Source: Portulaca oleracea (taxonomy: Eukaryota; Streptophyta; Magnoliopsida; Caryophyllales; Portulacaceae). From it: a stretch of DNA of 64,000 nucleotides. Made by a program: the position numbers and the translations under genes. Below are positions 23,351 to 34,303 of this stretch, in pieces (positions within the stretch are counted from its first letter, which is position 1; each line of letters opens with the position of its first letter). The notes under the pieces are model-generated. The model was not told the DNA's origin. It did no database searches and saw only the letters and a program-made list of their open reading frames with translations. The DNA is taken from the NCBI GenBank assembly GCA_029582165.1, contig CM055881.1, positions 40,892,655-40,956,654 on the forward strand, read 5' to 3'.

Positions 23351-23864
23351 TCTAGTTCTTCATTCAGTTAATTCCGATATCAGTAGTAATCCAGGTACGG
23401 AGTCATTAGCCAGTAAGCACCCCCTCGTATGTATTCTTAATTGATATTTTGTTTTGTCTTTAAAAAGTTGGATTATTATGCTTAGAATGTTAGATACGTA
23501 GATGCGAGTGTGGAGTTTTGCCTATGTTTTTGCTGATGGAATTATCTACTGACATCTTTACTTAGAAGAATTGTGGTTGCATGATTTAGAGCCTGTCTTT
23601 TTGGAGTTATTACCCACTTTACCTAACCCAATCCTATTTTACCCATTCTTTCCATATTGTTTCTGTTTGATGTGTGCTCATTTTCTGGCTGTGTTCCCTT
23701 CCGATATTATTTCTAAGAACCAAATGGAGCCATAGTGAACAATATCTCAACAACTTTAGCTGTAGTGGCAAGGCTATGTACACATTATACGCTAGATTTG
23801 GCAAGGCGGTGACTACGTTGGAGTACGGGTTTAGGATTTAGTACGGCTCAGATTAAGCTTAGTG

Positions 23865-25370
23865 TGTTTGGATACATTAGTAAGGGGAATGGAGGGGAAG
23901 TATTAAAATTCTTCCCTTCTCCCTCTTTCTCCTTCATTTTGAGGGTTAAGAAAAAGGAGGTGAATGGGGTAAACTGCATCCCTCTCTTACCATCCCTTCA
24001 CTCTCTCGATTTATCTTTCCAAACATAGACAATAAAGTGACTAACCTCCCTTCCCCAACACGCCTCCTTTCCCCTTCCTCGTCCTCAATACAAACACATC
24101 CTTACGGTATGTTTGGATCCAATTTAGAGGGGGAGGGGACGAGAAGGAAGACAATGGAGGGAGAGGAAGGGAAGGGAGGTTATTAGGGTTAATCTTTTTT
24201 GGATACACTAATGTGGGAAAGGGCAAAGGGAGGGGAAGTATTAAAGTCCATCACTTCTCCCTCTTTCCTCCTCATTTCGAGGGTTAAGAAAATGGCAGTG
24301 AATGCGGTGAAGTATTCCCCTCCCTTACCCTCCATTTATCTTTTCAAACATAGAAAACTAAATGACGAACCTCCCTCCCTTTATCTTTTCAAACATAGAA
24401 ATAAGATGATGAACCTCCCGTCCCCTCCTTCCCCCTTTCTTGCCTTCAATAGAAACAGACCCTTACAGTGGTTTGGATTCAATTTAGAGGGGGGATGGGA
24501 GGGCAGAGCAAAAGACAATGGAGGGAGGGTAGGGGATGGGAAGGGAGGTAATTAGGGTTAACCTTGTTTGGATACACTAATGAGGAAAAGGGAAGGGAAG
24601 TATTAAAATTCTTCTCGCCTCGCTCTTTCCTTCTCATTTGAGGGTTAAGAAAATGGAGATGAATGTAGGAAAATGGGGGTGAAAGTATTCTCCTCCTTCA
24701 CCATTCATTTACTTTCCCAAAAATAAAAAAATAAGTCGACTCCCGTCCCCCTCTCTCCTCAATACAAACAGACCCATACCATCTGTTTGGATTGAAGGAG
24801 TGAGAGGGGGAGTGGAGGGAGTCCTCTTATTTTTTATGTTGGAGAAAATAAATGGAAGGTGAAAAGAAGGGAACTCTTAACCCTCATTTTTTTCCATTTA
24901 CTTAACCCTCAAAATGTGGGGGAAATAGGGGGAAGGGAAGAATTTTAATACTTTCCCTCCCTTCCCCTCATTAATATATCCAAACAAGGTTAATGTTATT
25001 CACCTCCCTTCCCTTCCCTTTCCCTCCCCTTCATTACCTAACCCTCCTTTCCCCTCCCCTCCCCCCTCTAAACTGAATCCAAACACATGGTTAAGGGGAG
25101 GGGGAGGGAAAGTGAGACTATTCAATATGCTTATTTTCTTACTTTGTTTGGGAAAATAAATGGAGGATGAAGGGAGGGAAATCTTAGCACCATTACCCAC
25201 TAGCTATCCCTGAACCCTAGAAGAGGGGGAGCTAAAGAATTTTAGTACTTTACTTTCTTTTCTTGTATTACCCTCATTAAATAAAGACGGACTCTAATAA
25301 CCTTCTTTCCCTTGACCTCCACTCGGTTAACTCCCCCCGGCGGTGGCTGAACTGAATCCAAACACAATCT
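23865..25370. repeat. Cluster of purine/pyrimidine-rich MITE-like copies
   Basis: At least four related blocks recur. Each has TGTTTGGAT(A/C)CA at an edge, a long G/A-rich stretch (GGGGAGGGGA type), GAGGGTTAAGAAAATGG, a C/T-rich stretch (CCCTCCCTTCCC type) and CCAAACA(A/C)A at the other edge. Blocks occur in both orientations (for example 24112-24240 against 24960-25090), so this is a nested or tandem accumulation of one element. Short frames within it are artefacts of composition. Confidence 0.7.
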
Positions 25371-26148
25371 TATGCCCAAGTTCCCAATGGGGATGTGGTT
25401 ATTACTTGGGTATTGATATGCCTTTCTTTTATCATTGTTAGTTTCTATTTATCTCTTTTATCCAATCGCTTCCGTTGTAGTACAAACTAGGATACCACTG
25501 TGAAGTATTGCTTTTGATTTGCCTGCAGCCCTCGACATATCTTTCGAATGCATATCATGATTGCATACTCCATTACTGGTTTAAATTGCATACCTCCTTT
25601 CGCTTACCCTCGGCATATATTTGCAGGTATTAGAGACTTGGGACTTCCAAACTCGCATTTCCCATGTTTTAAATCACACATACAACCACCAGCCAAAGGA
25701 GAATACCAAAATCCTAACAATGGATGGATCATGCTGCAGCGGTGCCATGTCACCTCTATCTAAAAGCTTAAGCTGGGAACATCTTGGTCTGAGATCAAAG
25801 GATGATTGATGAATGGATTGTCATCAATTTTTGCGATTGATCGTTGTTTTTCCGAAAGCATGTTGATTTATTTGACAGTTGCTTTGTAGGGTTTTATGGT
25901 GAAATCCCCTTTTTGCAGGGGATGATAGTTGATAGTTTCAAGTTTTTTGGTTTGGTTTCAACAGAATAAATTCTTTTGGGTGTTGAGCTGATGCTTAAAC
26001 AACATGCCTTCCAGTTGTAGCTGAGCCTGTCATGGATTCATGATGGTGGTCTAATTATCACAGGACATTAAATTTGAAAAAGGAGGGAGTTGAATTATTA
26101 TGCATGTACTCCTGTACAACATAAATTGTAAAAGTTTGTGCATCCGTA
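25371..26148. other. Gene-free stretch with mixed composition
   Basis: The DNA here is less AT-rich than its surroundings and holds short frames (25548-25763, 25621-25809) without recognisable domains. It could be an exonic remnant or a distal untranslated exon of the PPR gene, but I cannot support either. Confidence 0.35.
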
Positions 26149-26577
26149 TTAGACCTATTCAATAATTGCCGGGCTGAAAGTTCCTGACCCGTCGGCCTGA
26201 GCCCAACTTGGCCCGATCTTCGGGCTGGGTACCTTTGGCCCGAGCCCTAACCCTATGGGTCATGGGCCAGCGATTATCCAATATGGGTTTTTTTTCTATA
26301 CAAAAACCTTCATTTATGAATTTAGTTTAGTCGGGCCGGGCCTGGCCAAAAACAACTAACACCTAATTTGGGATTTTAAAATATATATATATATATATAT
26401 ATTTAGTTGGATTATCGGGTGGGGTGGGGTCATAGAGCCATGGCCCAGCCCCCGGCCCGACCATGTTTCGGGCCTCGGTTTTTTTCGATCGAGTCGGGTC
26501 ACTTTCTAAATTTATGGCTTTGATCCGTATTTTTCAGGGCGAGTCTCCGGCCCGTTGAACATGTCTAATCCGTATTA
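26149..26577. repeat. Inverted-repeat element rich in GGGCC words
   Basis: The left end CCGTATTAGACCTATTCAAT and the right end GTTGAACATGTCTAATCCG are imperfect inverted repeats. The interior alternates GCCCGA, GGGCCGGGCCTGG and GGCCCGG motifs and includes an (AT)n run at 26379-26402. It is probably a non-autonomous DNA transposon. Confidence 0.55.
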
Positions 26578-26875
26578 AAACACTAGCAAATATGCCTAAT
26601 TGATGTAGTTAATTCTGCAATTTATGGTGTAAACTTGGAGTATGTGCTCCAATTCTCTAAATATGGTCATTGTTCACTTTTATTAACATAATTGTTCACT
26701 TATGTTGTTCAGTCTCAATAACAAAATTGTTCACTCATATCCATTCGGAACACATGTTCTAGATACATGTAATATGTATTGAGTTAATATTTTATAATCA
26801 ATAATTAATATAACTACATAACTACTCCTTCCATTCCTATTTATTCGTCACTTTGGAGTCGGTCAGTGAATATAT

Positions 26876-27007
26876 GTCCTGTTCTTTTTTACGGTTGGCT
26901 AACGATGCACATTTTACCGCAAATCATTATTTTTCTCTCTCACAATTCCAATAACCTACCACAATTCCACCACACCATTCCGCAAAATATCGCATAAAAG
27001 AATAGAG
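26876..27007. repeat. Tourist-like MITE copy (short)
   Basis: The left end TCCTGTTCTTTTTTACGG and right end CCGCAAAATATCGCATAAAA belong to the TTCTTTTATGCGG family. The interior TTACCGCAAATCATT and CACAATTCCAATAACCTACC is shared with the copy ending at 44964. Confidence 0.65.
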
Positions 27008-27673
27008 CATAGTTGCTCCTTCCTATGTGTTGCTGCTGCTAAACTCCCCTTTGGCTGAAGGATAGTTACCCAATAATAGTTACACCAAAGGTAATAACAT
27101 CTCATAATGAATTTTAACCATTATGGTAAACGTAGGGCTGTTTAAATTATTTTTTTTTCGATGAAAGATACTTAAAATCGTATATTACTCTTTAAAAAAT
27201 GAATTGGTAGTTAGAACAATGTTTTCAATTTTTTTTTTAAAAAAAAAAGAAAATCTGAATGGTCAGCAACTTGTGGTCTAATATTATTCAATTTGAAAAA
27301 TCAGTGTTGGGCTGGAAAACATATAGAATGAGTTGTTGCCCCCACCAATATGGCTGTATTCACTTTCAGTCTTCGGGACTTTATTTTACACGCACAAAAA
27401 AAGGAAAAAGAAACACAAACACAAAAAAAAAATAATTATTGATAACTAGTTATTCGCCTGCTTTTACCAACGGGTGTCAATTTTGTAGGACGAATAGAAA
27501 TACAAATAATATTGAAAAATAATTGAAAAAAATATTAATCCAAATATGAATCCAAAACAATATAATTAGAAAGGAAGAGAATATACGCAGCTACACTTAT
27601 GAAAATAACACACACATAATATAGCAAATTTATTTATTAGTCATAGATATAAGTGAATTTTCATTTGTAGTTC
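27008..27673. other. Gene-free AT-rich DNA
   Basis: Poly-A/T runs and no reading frame with family resemblance. Nothing else can be supported. Confidence 0.4.
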
Positions 27674-27676
27674 TTA

Positions 27677-27916
27677 GGTCCAGTTCTTTTATGCGGTATT
27701 TTGCGGAATGGTATGGTGAGGTGTGGTGGAATTGTGGTGAGGTGTGGTGGAAGTGTGGTAGGTTATTGGTATGTGAAGTAGGTGAGGGGAGAGAATGTAA
27801 AAAGTAGAGGAGAAAAGTGAGAAGAGAGAAAAGTAATGATTTGCGGTAAAACGTGGTAGGTTGTGTAGTGCGGTGGTATGTTGCATGATTCTTAGCCATG
27901 AGAAAAGAACAGGGCC
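27677..27916. repeat. Tourist-like MITE (240 bp), well preserved, TTA duplication
   Basis: TTA lies directly at both sides (27674-27676 and 27917-27919). The ends are GGTCCAGTTCTTTTATGCGG and AGAAAAGAACAGGGCC. The interior is GGAATTGTGGTGAGGTGTGG-type on the plus strand, with GATTTGCGGTAAAACG near the right. It serves as the family reference in this window. Confidence 0.8.
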
Positions 27917-27998
27917 TTAGTTTCTAAATTGTTAAAAAAAAAAAACTCCCAAAAACGTAAATTTCATATCTTTGATCACAAAACTAGTTATTAATTTA

Positions 27999-28516
27999 TT
28001 CTAATAATCCCTACTTTTGTAAATTGGATGACAATAATCCCTACTTTAAATTTGTATTCTGGTGGTCCAAAAAAAATTAAAATTGTATTTTAGTGGGACA
28101 TAATTGAGAGTATACCATGAATATCATAGATTTTGTGCTGCATTTGATTCAAAACTTTGTGTAACACTTTACCACAATTTTTAATGAATTTACAGCACTT
28201 CTCCCAATTTTTTTGAAATTTTTTTCTATTTTTTATGATTTTTTCAATTTTATTATTTCTAAAAAACCATAATAATTGCTCGAAATCTCAAAAAAATAAT
28301 TTAAAAAATGTTTTAGCAACTACATTTCATTACCTATCTAGAGACAGGAACGAAAAAAACAAAAACAATATGGGGTAGGCATGAAAAAAATGAAAAGAAT
28401 GTGGTGATGGATTTGGTACCACTAAAATACAATTTTATTTTTTTTGGACCACCAGAATACAAATTGAAAGTAGGGATTATTGGCATCCAATTTGCAAAAG
28501 TAGGGATTATTAGAAT
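27999..28516. repeat. Foldback element with about 97-bp, almost perfect arms
   Basis: The left arm 27999-28095 (TTCTAATAATCCCTACTTTT...GTATTTTAGTGG) and right arm about 28418-28516 are reverse complements at about 95 per cent. Both contain TTGTATTCTGGTGGTCC or its complement and two AATAATCCCTAC words. The spacer is about 320 bp. It has no coding capacity. The high arm identity suggests recent activity or arm correction. Confidence 0.8.
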
Positions 28517-29147
28517 CAAATTTCCATATATATATATATATGGGTTTCATTTAATGGCTAATATCAAGTACACAACATAAACAAGCAGGCAGGATTCCCA
28601 CATGCATTTACAGGGAATGTTTCAAAAATCATTGGAGCCACTATCCTTCAATAAACAATGATATAATTGATCAGAATTTACAAGTGTTATTAATTCATTA
28701 AAAAACTAGGCTTACTGATTTGTTTATATTATTCTCTTAGGTGAATATGTGATGCAAATAATAACATGAAAAGAATGTCATCACCCATTAATCATTGAGA
28801 AATAAATGGAGTTTTGTTCTACTACCAAATCATATCTTTGACAATTTCAATAATTGTGAAGTTGCATGAAAATTTGCTAAATCTAAGGAAAGATTCTTCA
28901 AATCAAATCCCTAATCTAATAGGGAGGGATTTTTTTTTTTTTTTTTGATAGCCTAATAGGGAGGGATTTTAGTCCTAAGCAATAGCCAAAAAAAAAAAAC
29001 AAAACATTCATATTTCCAGTTTAAAAAGTTAGTTATGATTAAAATTAATTTGATTAAAATTTAAACATAACATTTTTTCTTATTTATACTATTTGAATCT
29101 ATATTTACTCAAATTATCCAACTCAAATTAACTTTAAAAAGTTTACT
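28517..29147. other. Gene-free AT-rich DNA
   Basis: A duplicated phrase CTAATAGGGAGGGATTTT occurs twice (about 28917 and 28953), separated by a poly-T run. Otherwise nothing is recognisable. Confidence 0.45.
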
Positions 29148-29412
29148 CCATCCGTTCCATATTAAATTATTAATGATCATAATTTTAAGTTTCACGATCT
29201 TTAATGTCGCTCTTTGATTGATGATTTTTTATATATAGTATGTGATTAACAATTGCAATGTTATACGTTTATGATAATATTCTTCATTACAAATCTAAGA
29301 ATGGTAATTTTATATAGTAACTAATTGTATATATTGAGAAATTTATTATCAAAAATTTTAAAATTTGACTGCATGATTTTTAAATACGACAATTAATATA
29401 GAACGAACAATT
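29148..29412. repeat. MITE-like element upstream of COBRA
   Basis: The left end CCGTTCCATATTAAATTATT resembles the complement of the right end AATTAATATAGAACGAAC. TGATTAACAATTGCAATGTT and AATTTGACTGCATGATTTTT are shared with the diverged copy at 39871-40085. It ends about 340 bp before the COBRA start codon. Confidence 0.55.
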
Positions 29413-29686
29413 ACTATAAAATTTTCATTAGTTGGAACCCTTTGACACATCCAAAATTCTTTGCTTCAAGCATTAAAATCATCCGTGTGGAATGTCAACT
29501 TCTTAACCCAAAACAAGGTCCCAAACAAAAAAATGCCAAAACACCCATAAATTTTTAAAAAAAAAGGGCTATGGAATTTTGGACCTTCTACATATTTACA
29601 ACTATGCCCTCAACACACAAAATACAGCATGGTCATTGCTGTCTTCCCCAAAAAGCTTTGCTATCATCTTCTTCAACTTACCCCAC

Positions 29687-29706
29687 CTCTCTCTCTCTCT
29701 CTCTCT
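29687..29706 (+). repeat. (CT)10 microsatellite in the COBRA 5' leader
   Basis: Ten CT units lie about 50 bp before the start codon. Such CT tracts are common in plant core promoters and leaders and may assist transcription. Confidence 0.85.
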
Positions 29707-29755
29707 ACAAAGTACAGCAGCAGATCTTGCATTGAAGAAGGGTTTCATACTAAAA

Positions 29756-32700
29756 ATGGAGTCTTTATCATCAAAGTACACCATCAGATCAACTTCTAAG
29801 CTCAGCAACTTCACCATTTTCCTTGCTTTCCTGCTTTCTTGCTTCCTCTTTTCCTCAACTGGTAATTGCCCACTTCATACATTAGGGTTTATGTTCATGG
29901 GTTCTTCCTCAAATTGTTGAATTCTGATTCATGAAATAGTAAAAAAGAATCATGCTTTGAGTTGTATTGTTTGCAGTTTCTGAATTTGCTGGGTCAATTG
30001 TGCAGTTTTTGTTACTGGGTTATGGAATTTGGTGAATTCTGTGACAAATTCTGGTTGATTTTTGAGTATTTGAGCTGCATGTGTTGCTAATTTTTCTGGG
30101 TTTTCTGGGTTGATTTCTGAATTCAATTGTGTTCAGCAATTAGGAAAGAAGAAGGAATAATTTACTGATGTTTGATGTTTCAGCTGAGTTTGCTAGTTTT
30201 AGAACTTTCCTTTTACCAGAAGGAAAGAACTACTGAGAAGAATAAGATTAGTTATTAATCTGTTAAATCTGCTTTTGCCATTTACAGTGGTTTTACTCCC
30301 AAAAAAGGACAATCACAGTTCAATTTTGATGATTAATTAATAGTAACACCACTAACACCTGTTTAATCTTTGTCTTAATTATTCTACAGAGGCCTATGAT
30401 GCACTTGATCCAAATGGAAACATTACTATCAAGTGGGATATTATCAGTTGGACACCTGATGGATATGTTGTAAGTGTTGCTAAGCCAAGTATATTTTAAT
30501 ACCAACCCTGTATTTATGTGTCTTAGCTTCTGCATTTTCGCCGCATTTTGTTTTAATTAATCATTGAGGAAGAAAGATCAATTCCTGTTTGTTCCCCCTG
30601 AACTTCTTCACATGGGAAAATTTGTCTAGTTTGGTGTAGAGTGGTGGCTAGGGTTGTGTTGTTTACTACACCAACTTCCGGTGTGGGTCCCGGTTTGTCA
30701 TGGTTTCCCAAGCAGTTTCCGAAATGGTTTTGTTTCGGGTTTTGGACAGTAATATACTGACCTTTAAGGGTACTGGGCTATAATATACCAACTTTTAAAG
30801 TTGACCTATTTACCGTTAATGTACTGTTGCAGTGTTAAGTGGTGGTATACTAATGGCCAATTTTACTCGTGCTCACCAAAGTTCAGTATGTTGGTAAATA
30901 GGTTCCAGAAGGTTGGTATTAGTGTCCAACTTTAAATGTTGTTATATTATCGTCCAATCTCCCAAAACTCAGTATATTAGCATCCGATATTCCTTTTGCT
31001 TTCTGTTTTTGAAAGGTTTATTTTTGGTCCGCCAGAATCAGCCTCTTTATGCACTCGTTAGCATGGGAAGAAGGTTGTGTACATCTTGATACCCTAAAAC
31101 ACACGTTAGTGGGACTATACTCGGGTTTGTTGTTGTGTATACTCGATACGGTTGCATTGTTTACAACAACTCTTAGCGCGGGTCCTATTTCCACGGGTCT
31201 GAATGTAGCTGTTTGCAAAGAAATTGATTGTACAAGACAATGTATTGTCTTTTCGTTCCCCGTTTCGCTCTCTTTAACTGTTTGTGTGCATGGGCAGGCT
31301 ACGGTCACAATGTACAACTTCCAGCAATACCGTCACATCCAAGCACCCGGGTGGACGTTAGGGTGGAAATGGGCAAAAAAGGAGGTAATATGGAGCATGG
31401 TGGGAGGCCAAACAACAGAGCAAGGTGACTGTTCAAAATTCAAGGGTAACATTCCCCATTGTTGCAAAAGGGATCCAACCGTGGTCGATTTGCTCCCGGG
31501 AACTCCATACAACCAGCAAATTGCCAATTGTTGTCGAGGCGGGGTGTTGAATTCGTGGGCCCAGGATCCAGCTACCGCTGTTAGCGCCTTCCAAGTGAGT
31601 GTGGGCCAAGCTGGGACTACTAATAAGACGGTTAAGTTGCCAAGGAACTTCACATTGAAGGCACCCGGCCCGGGATACACTTGTGGGCCCGCAAAGATCG
31701 TGAAGCCAACCAAGTTTTTGACGTCTGATAAGCGGAGGACCACGCAAGCTTTGAGTAAGTAGCTTCTTAATGGTCACATTCATTGGGTCGGGTAGTTGGG
31801 TCATCCTCATTTGTCATTGTTTGAACTTTCAGAAGCTCAGTTGTTGGAGCATTACTAGTTATTAATGAATAATGACCAATACAGTTAGATTTTTCCGTTA
31901 TTGGGTATTTTGTCATGAAAGCTGACTTAAATAGGCAATTTGTACCCCATGGTTTAGCTTGTCATGGGAAATCAGATGTAGGCAGCCTTATCCCGCACGC
32001 CCGGGGAGAGAATTCCAAGTGACCCACCATTTTTTTCCCGTAATTTTGCTGAAATTGTAATCGGATAACTATTGTTGGAAGCAAATTATTAACAGTTGCC
32101 CGTGTTTTTCTTCACAGTGACTTGGAATGTCACGTGCACATATTCGCAGTTCTTGTCCCAGAAGACTCCTTCATGTTGTGTCTCGCTCTCGTCATTTTAC
32201 AATGACACTATTGTACCCTGTCCGACTTGCTCCTGTGGATGTCAGAACAACATAACCCAACCAGGAAGCTGTGTCGAGTGAGTGATCTCGTCAAACTCTT
32301 CTGTAAATCCTTCTTGCTTTTGCGTGATTTTTGTCGCTCTATTGTAAAGCTTGGAACTTTGTTTGCTGTTGCAGAGCGGACAATCCGTATTTGGCTTCAG
32401 CAATTTCAGCCGGGTCAACAAAAGGGAGCATTAATACGGCACCGTTGGTCCAATGCACCAACCATATGTGCCCGGTCCGGATTCATTGGCATGTGAAGGT
32501 GAACTACAAGGACTATTGGCGTGTCAAGGTCACAATTACCAACTTTAACTACAGAATGAACTACACACAGTGGAATCTGGTTGTGCAACACCCCAACTTT
32601 GATAACCTCACTCAAGCATTCAGTTTTAGCTACAAGGGATTGACCCCTTACGACGGTTTGAGTAAGTTGTGATCTCGTTTATTTTTCATCTTGGATAGTA

Positions 32701-33758
32701 ATGGATGTGTGTTCTTTTGAGGGTAGATTTAGGTTAGGTAATTTTTGGTAAATATTGATTGGAAAAGTATTGGGAAGACTTGTAAAATTCTGAAAAAGTT
32801 GGGTAATGTGTAACATGGGTATTTGTTATACATTTTGTAAAATTTTCAAACTTGTACACGTTTTTCTAGTACTTTGCGAGCCAATATTTATCTGAATTTA
32901 CCCCACTTAAATCTAACCCTCAAAAGAACATGTGTGTTCTTTCGAGAAGTAGATATCTAAATTTACCCCACTTAAATCTATCCCTCAAAAGAACACGTGT
33001 GTTCTTTCAAGAAGTAGATTTAGGTCAGATGGATTTTGGTAAATATTGCCATATTGGTTGGTAAGTATTGAGGAAACGTGTAAGATTTTTGAAATTTTAC
33101 AAAATATATAACAAATACTCATATTACACATTACCTTACTTTTCCAAAATTTTATACGTTTTCCCAATACCTTGCCAACCGATATTTACCAAAATCTATC
33201 CAACCTAAATCTACCTTTTTTAAAAGAACATACTGGTTATTTCCGTTGAGTAGTACGTAGTGAACGATATTAAAATCTTGGGGTCAATTGAAACCAGTCT
33301 CTTTGAATTTCTTTAACTCATGAGTAAGATTGTTACATGAGACCCTCAACACCCTCTATTTCAGCAGGATTTTGGGGTATTATATTTTGGATTTGGTGAG
33401 CGATCATCAATCTTTCATCTCTCAATCTCTAACGAATCACCTTCGGAATTCAACTTTTGTTACAGATGACACCGGGATGCTTTGGGGGGTTAAGTTCTAC
33501 AATGACCTACTCATGCAAGCCGGGCCATACGGGAATGTGCAGTCCGAGTTACTCTTCCAGAAGGACAAATCGACGTTCACTTTTGAGAAAGGATGGGCTT
33601 TCCCACGAAGGGTATACTTCAATGGCGATAACTGTGTAATGCCACCTCCCGATGCTTATCCATGGCTGCCAAATGCCAGCTCAAGGCTCATCTTATCACT
33701 TCTTTATCCTATCATGACCGTGCTGGCCACCTTTGTTCTCTTGCTCGCCTATGCTTAA
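29756..33758 (+). CDS. COB: COBRA, GPI-anchored cell-wall protein (COB/COBL1 type)
   Basis: Exons: 29756-29861, 30390-30469, 31298-31754, 32118-32277, 32375-32661 and 33466-33758 (1383 bp, 460 aa). All joins keep phase. I chose the ATG at 29756 over the in-frame ATG at 29579 because a normal signal peptide starts there (hydrophobic FTIFLAFLLSCFLF, about 18-31). The mature protein begins AYDALDPNGNITIKWDIISWTPDGYV, followed by GWTLGWKWAKKEVIWSMVGGQ, the Cys-rich CCVS block PSCCVSLSSFYNDTIVPCPT (about 231-250), and CTNHMCPVRIHWHVKVNYKDYWRVK. The end LPNASSRLILSLLYPIMTVLATFVLLLAYA is an omega site near Asn433 plus a hydrophobic GPI-attachment tail. COBRA proteins sit on the outer plasma membrane, bind cellulose and direct microfibril orientation in expanding cells. 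Length matches the family (about 456). Tail-to-tail with a COBL4 paralogue 545 bp away. Introns 2 and 5 carry transposon fragments. Confidence 0.95.
31050..31130 (+). mobile_element. SINE-like 3' end in COBRA intron 2
   Basis: GCATGGGAAGAAGGTTGTGTACATCTTGATACCC...TTAGTGGGACTATACTCGGGTTTGTTGTTGT is organised like the 3' half of Au-type SINEs: AAGGTTGCGTACATC, GTGGGA, CTGGG and a TTG-repeat tail. The 5' RNA polymerase III boxes are not evident. Confidence 0.6.
32715..33235. repeat. Two tandem foldback MITE copies in COBRA intron 5
   Basis: Copy one (about 32715-32935) and copy two (about 32998-33235) each begin TGTTCTTT(T/C)..AG..GTAGATTTAGGT and end TAAATCTA(C/A)CC...AAAGAACA. The interiors carry GGTAAATATTG and its complement plus TTTGTAAAATTTT and TACACGTTT. 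A third fragment (AAGTAGATATCTAAATTTACCCC) lies between them. The same element occurs in intron 1 of the neighbouring COBL4-like gene. Confidence 0.75.
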
Positions 33759-34303
33759 GGATGCACGCGTTTATTCACGAGTTTATAATGCTCCTTCGGC
33801 TTCACTAACTACTGCTATCCATCATCGCTGAGGGCGAAAGCAATGCGACTAGGTTCAGGTGCGCCATAGCCTATATGTCACCTCTAGAATGACCATTCTA
33901 TCAATCATTTACGTCGTGATTCGAATGTGATATCCTGATGTTTAGTGTAGGCCTTTTTTGTACAAGTATATTGGTGTGTTGTACTACATTCTTTTGTGAT
34001 ATTGTTAGTCATGGAGATGTGTAATGACAATCTGGCTTTGCAAATACAAGCATCATATAGTTCCTCTAGTATATTCGTTTTTTACATTTGTAAAAATGCA
34101 GTCAAGATACATGGTTCATACTGAAAATTCTACTGAAATATATGAGATGTGTGATTCGGGTTTATAATGTTGTATCGTATGAATCATGGCAGAGTGTATA
34201 TAGAGATCAGTAGTTCAAAATTTTGCGTGTAGCGTTTCTGTTTCTAAATTGATACAAATATACTGCACGAATCTGCTGAGAATTGCATGGGGCATATCAG
34301 AAC
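33759..34303. other. Shared 3' region between convergent COBRA genes
   Basis: 545 bp separate the two stop codons. It must contain the 3' UTR and polyadenylation signals of both genes, so their transcripts may overlap. No gene lies in between. Confidence 0.6.

Noticed and set aside
24199..24555. 118-residue frame in the purine-rich cluster
   Set aside because: It repeats YLFKHRK-type words because the underlying DNA is repeated MITE sequence.
29579..29755. In-frame upstream ATG extending COBRA by 59 residues
   Set aside because: The extension spans the CT microsatellite of the leader and would displace the signal peptide. The ATG at 29756 fits the family.
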